NCBI RefSeq assembly: GCF_008364555.1
Contig: NZ_VTUC01000003.1
Location: 62,001-126,000, forward strand
Reading direction: 5' to 3'
From: Enterobacter vonholyi
GTDB lineage: Bacteria > Pseudomonadota > Gammaproteobacteria > Enterobacterales > Enterobacteriaceae
Length of the DNA: 64,000 bases
Under the pieces are notes generated by a model. The model was not told the DNA's origin, searched no databases, and was given only the letters and a program-made list of their open reading frames with translations. Shown one piece after another: positions 61,684 through 64,000 of this stretch; position 1 is the stretch's first letter, and the number at the start of each line of letters is the position of its first letter. The translations under genes and the position numbers were made by a program.

Positions 61684-62550
61684 ATGCGCTGGCAAGGGCG
61701 TCGTGAAAGTGACAATGTAGAAGACAGACGCAGTGATGGCGGCGGCGGTCCTTCAATGGGTGGACCCGGCTTCCGGTTACCCAGCGGTAAGGGCGGCATC
61801 ATCCTGCTGATTGTGGTTTTAGTCGCGGGTTATTACGGCGTTGACCTCACAGGGTTGATGACCGGTCAGCCGCTGCAACAGCAGCAATCTCAGCACTCCA
61901 TCAGCCCGAATGAAGATGAAGCGGCCAAATTTACCTCCGTTATCCTCGCCACAACGGAAGACACCTGGGGTCAGCTGTTTGAGAAGATGGGGCGTACCTA
62001 CCAGCAGCCGAAGCTGGTGATGTACCGGGGCGCAACCCGCACCGGATGCGGCACCGGACAGTCCGTGATGGGGCCGTTCTACTGCCCGGCGGACGGCACC
62101 GTCTATATCGATCTCTCCTTTTACGATGACATGAAACGCAAGCTTGGCGCTGACGGTGATTTTGCCCAGGGCTACGTGATCGCGCATGAAGTCGGCCATC
62201 ACGTGCAAAAGCTGCTGGGGATTGAGCCTAAGGTGCGCCAGCTGCAGCAAAATGCCTCGCAGGCAGAAGTTAACCGACTGTCCGTCAAAATGGAGCTGCA
62301 GGCGGACTGCTTCGCGGGCGTCTGGGGCCACAGCATGCAGCAGCAGGGCGTTCTGGAATCCGGCGATCTTGAGGAGGCGTTAAACGCCGCTCAGGCTATC
62401 GGTGACGACCGTCTTCAGCAGCAGAGCCAGGGGCGCGTCGTGCCGGACAGCTTCACTCACGGTACCTCACAGCAGCGCTACAGCTGGTTCAAACGCGGCT
62501 TCGATAGCGGCGACCCGGCGCAGTGTAATACCTTCGGCAAAGCGATGTAA
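61684..62550 (+). CDS. ypfJ: Predicted zinc metallopeptidase YpfJ
   Basis: 288 residues (E. coli 287): a Gly-rich cytoplasmic N-terminus, one transmembrane helix (about 38-57, [17 protein letters not shown]), and a periplasmic zincin domain with HEVGHHVQ and an Asp in [13 protein letters not shown] (third-ligand region). Function in cells not established. Start ATG 61684 chosen over an ATG two codons upstream, by homology. The stop overlaps the tmcA start. Confidence 0.95.
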   Translation: MRWQGRRESDNVEDRRSDGGGGPSMGGPGFRLPSGKGGIILLIVVLVAGYYGVDLTGLMTGQPLQQQQSQHSISPNEDEAAKFTSVILATTEDTWGQLFEKMGRTYQQPKLVMYRGATRTGCGTGQSVMGPFYCPADGTVYIDLSFYDDMKRKLGADGDFAQGYVIAHEVGHHVQKLLGIEPKVRQLQQNASQAEVNRLSVKMELQADCFAGVWGHSMQQQGVLESGDLEEALNAAQAIGDDRLQQQSQGRVVPDSFTHGTSQQRYSWFKRGFDSGDPAQCNTFGKAM

Positions 62551-64000
62551 TGCTGGCGTTTGAACAGCTGATACGCGAGCTTGAGCGCACCGGCCATCGT
62601 CGGCTGGTGGTGCTCAGCGGCGAGGCGCAGTGGACGTTAACCCAGGCACTTGCCCTGCGTGCTGCCTTGCCCGGAGACTGGGTTTGGCTGGAAGAACACC
62701 CTTCAAAAGCCATCAGCGGCCTGCTGGGACGCGAGTTCCGGCATGCTGTTTTTGACGCCAGCGCCGGGTTTGATGTCGCCGCGTTTGCCGCCCTGAGCGG
62801 AACGCTGAGTGCCGGAAGCCTTCTGGTGCTAAGGGTTCCGCCACTCGACGCGTGGGCCGGGTTGCCAGACAGCGATTCACTGCGCTGGAGCGACAGCGCG
62901 GAAGCAATAGCCACGCCGCATTTTGTCCACCATTTCTCCCGGACGATTGCAGCCGATCCCGACGCGATTGTCTGGCTTCAGGGCCGCGCGTTATCCCTTC
63001 CGCCTTTACCCGGCGCGCCAGACTGGCAGCCTGCCAGCGGCGCCCCGCAGCGCGAGCAGGCTGAGATCCTGGATGTGCTGCAGGGGATGTCGGGTGGCAT
63101 CGTGGCCGTCACCGCCGCGCGCGGGCGCGGAAAATCAGCCCTGGCAGGAATGTTGCTAAGCCGCATTGCTGGCAGCGCCGTGGTTACCGCGCCGTCGAAG
63201 GGGGCAACGGATATCATCGCCCGCTTTGCCGGAGAGCGTTTTCATTTTATGGCCCCGGACGCGCTGCTTGCCTCTTCGCGCCAGGCAGACTGGCTGATTG
63301 TTGATGAAGCCGCTGCGATCCCCGGACCTCTGCTGGAAAAGTTAGTTGCCCGTTTCCCCCGCGTGCTGTTGACCACCACGGTGCAGGGCTATGAAGGGAC
63401 GGGCCGCGGATTTTTGCTTAAATTCTGCGGTCGGTTTGCCGGGCTGCAGCGCTACAGCTTATCTACACCTGTACGCTGGGCGGCGGGCTGCCCGCTTGAG
63501 CGTATCGTCGCCAGCGCGCTGCTGTTTGACGATACGCTGATCGACCGTCGCCCTGAAGGAGAGGTGCATTTAACGTCTCTGGCGCCGACGGCATGGGAAA
63601 GCCGCCCGGCGCTTGCCGCGAGCGTGTATGAGCTCCTCTGTGCGGCGCATTACCGCACCTCGCCGCTCGATTTGCGCCGCATGATGGACGCGCCCGGGCA
63701 GCAGTTTGCCGTTGCCGAAACGAACCCGGTTATCGCCGGGGCGCTATGGCTGGTGGAGGAGGGCGGGCTGTCCCCTGAGCTTAGCCGCGCCGTGTGGGCG
63801 GGGTTCCGGCGTCCGCGCGGGAACCTGGTGGCGCAGTCTCTGGCGGCACACGGCGGCTCTCCGCTGGCGGCGACGCTCAGAGGACGGCGGGTGACCCGCA
63901 TTGCCGTGCACCCTCGCCGTCAGCGGGAAGGGATTGGCCAGGCGCTTGTTCGCAGCGCCTGCGGCGAAGATTATCTGTCGGTGAGCTTTGGTTACACCGA
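62550..64000 (+). CDS. tmcA: tRNA(Met) cytidine acetyltransferase, 3' end outside window
   Basis: Forms ac4C at the wobble position of elongator tRNA-Met using acetyl-CoA and ATP. The first ~483 codons are visible: an N-terminal DUF1726-like domain (about 1-170), a RecD-like helicase domain with Walker A ARGRGKSA and Walker B VDEAAAIP, and the GNAT start with IAVHPRRQREGIG just before the window end. ATG 62550 overlaps the ypfJ stop (TAATG). The N-terminal ~100 residues are notably divergent from E. coli. Confidence 0.95.
   Translation, partial: MLAFEQLIRELERTGHRRLVVLSGEAQWTLTQALALRAALPGDWVWLEEHPSKAISGLLGREFRHAVFDASAGFDVAAFAALSGTLSAGSLLVLRVPPLDAWAGLPDSDSLRWSDSAEAIATPHFVHHFSRTIAADPDAIVWLQGRALSLPPLPGAPDWQPASGAPQREQAEILDVLQGMSGGIVAVTAARGRGKSALAGMLLSRIAGSAVVTAPSKGATDIIARFAGERFHFMAPDALLASSRQADWLIVDEAAAIPGPLLEKLVARFPRVLLTTTVQGYEGTGRGFLLKFCGRFAGLQRYSLSTPVRWAAGCPLERIVASALLFDDTLIDRRPEGEVHLTSLAPTAWESRPALAASVYELLCAAHYRTSPLDLRRMMDAPGQQFAVAETNPVIAGALWLVEEGGLSPELSRAVWAGFRRPRGNLVAQSLAAHGGSPLAATLRGRRVTRIAVHPRRQREGIGQALVRSACGEDYLSVSFGYT

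Overview
The window is a chromosomal segment of a member of the Enterobacteriaceae. Its housekeeping genes run in the same order as the Escherichia coli K-12 yfhM-pbpC-ndk-rlmN-rodZ-ispG-hisS-yfgM-bamB-der-yfgJ-xseA-guaB-guaA-yfgG-pdeF-ppx-ppk-purN-purM-upp-uraA-hda-yfgD-bepA-perM-bcp-gcvR-dapA-bamC-purC-ypfJ-tmcA segment. Protein lengths are nearly identical, but several non-K-12 insertions are present. GC content, REP style and accessory content suggest the Enterobacter/Lelliottia/Klebsiella part of the family; the genus is an inference. Both window ends cut genes: yfhM lacks its 5' part and tmcA its 3' part.

Layout. 1-15.3 kb: cell envelope and core metabolism (alpha-2-macroglobulin YfhM with PbpC, Ndk, RlmN, RodZ, IspG, HisS, YfgM, BamB, Der), all on the + strand. 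15.6-18.8 kb: a POT-family peptide transporter, YfgJ, and a protealysin-type M4 protease with an emfourin-type inhibitor gene starting directly after its stop codon. 18.8-23.5 kb: xseA divergent from guaBA. 23.5-37.8 kb: a complete myo-inositol catabolic locus with an RpiR-type regulator, iolA, iolD, iolG, a three-gene sugar ABC importer, a second Gfo/Idh oxidoreductase, iolC fused to a DUF2090 domain, iolE and iolB. 37.8-41.3 kb: an exported alpha/beta hydrolase, a DUF6130-like exported protein, and an MFS transporter divergent from a LysR regulator. 41.3-49.6 kb: yfgG, pdeF, ppx-ppk, purN-purM. 49.9-51.3 kb: an inserted BglA-like 6-phospho-beta-glucosidase. 51.5-64 kb: upp-uraA, hda, yfgD-bepA, perM, gcvR-bcp, dapA-bamC, purC, ypfJ-tmcA.

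How the genes work together. The inositol locus covers uptake (ABC system) and every step from inositol to acetyl-CoA: IolG, IolE, IolD, IolB, IolC, a putative aldolase (the DUF2090 half of IolC) and IolA. The iolA and iolG promoters share a conserved block of about 45 bp containing an imperfect 18-bp palindrome, and a weaker copy lies before the regulator gene, so one regulator probably controls all three. Purine genes guaB, purM and purC each carry a PurR-type operator, and upp carries the T-tract start associated with UTP-dependent reiterative transcription. The bglA-like promoter is bracketed by two identical AscG-like operators, pdeF has an FNR-type site at the expected spacing, and bepA has a sigma-E-like promoter. 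No CRISPR array, tRNA, rRNA, prophage or transposase was found. The clearest candidates for something less described are the protease-inhibitor module, the DUF2090 fusion in an ABC-type inositol locus without iolI or iolT, and the shared iol operator.
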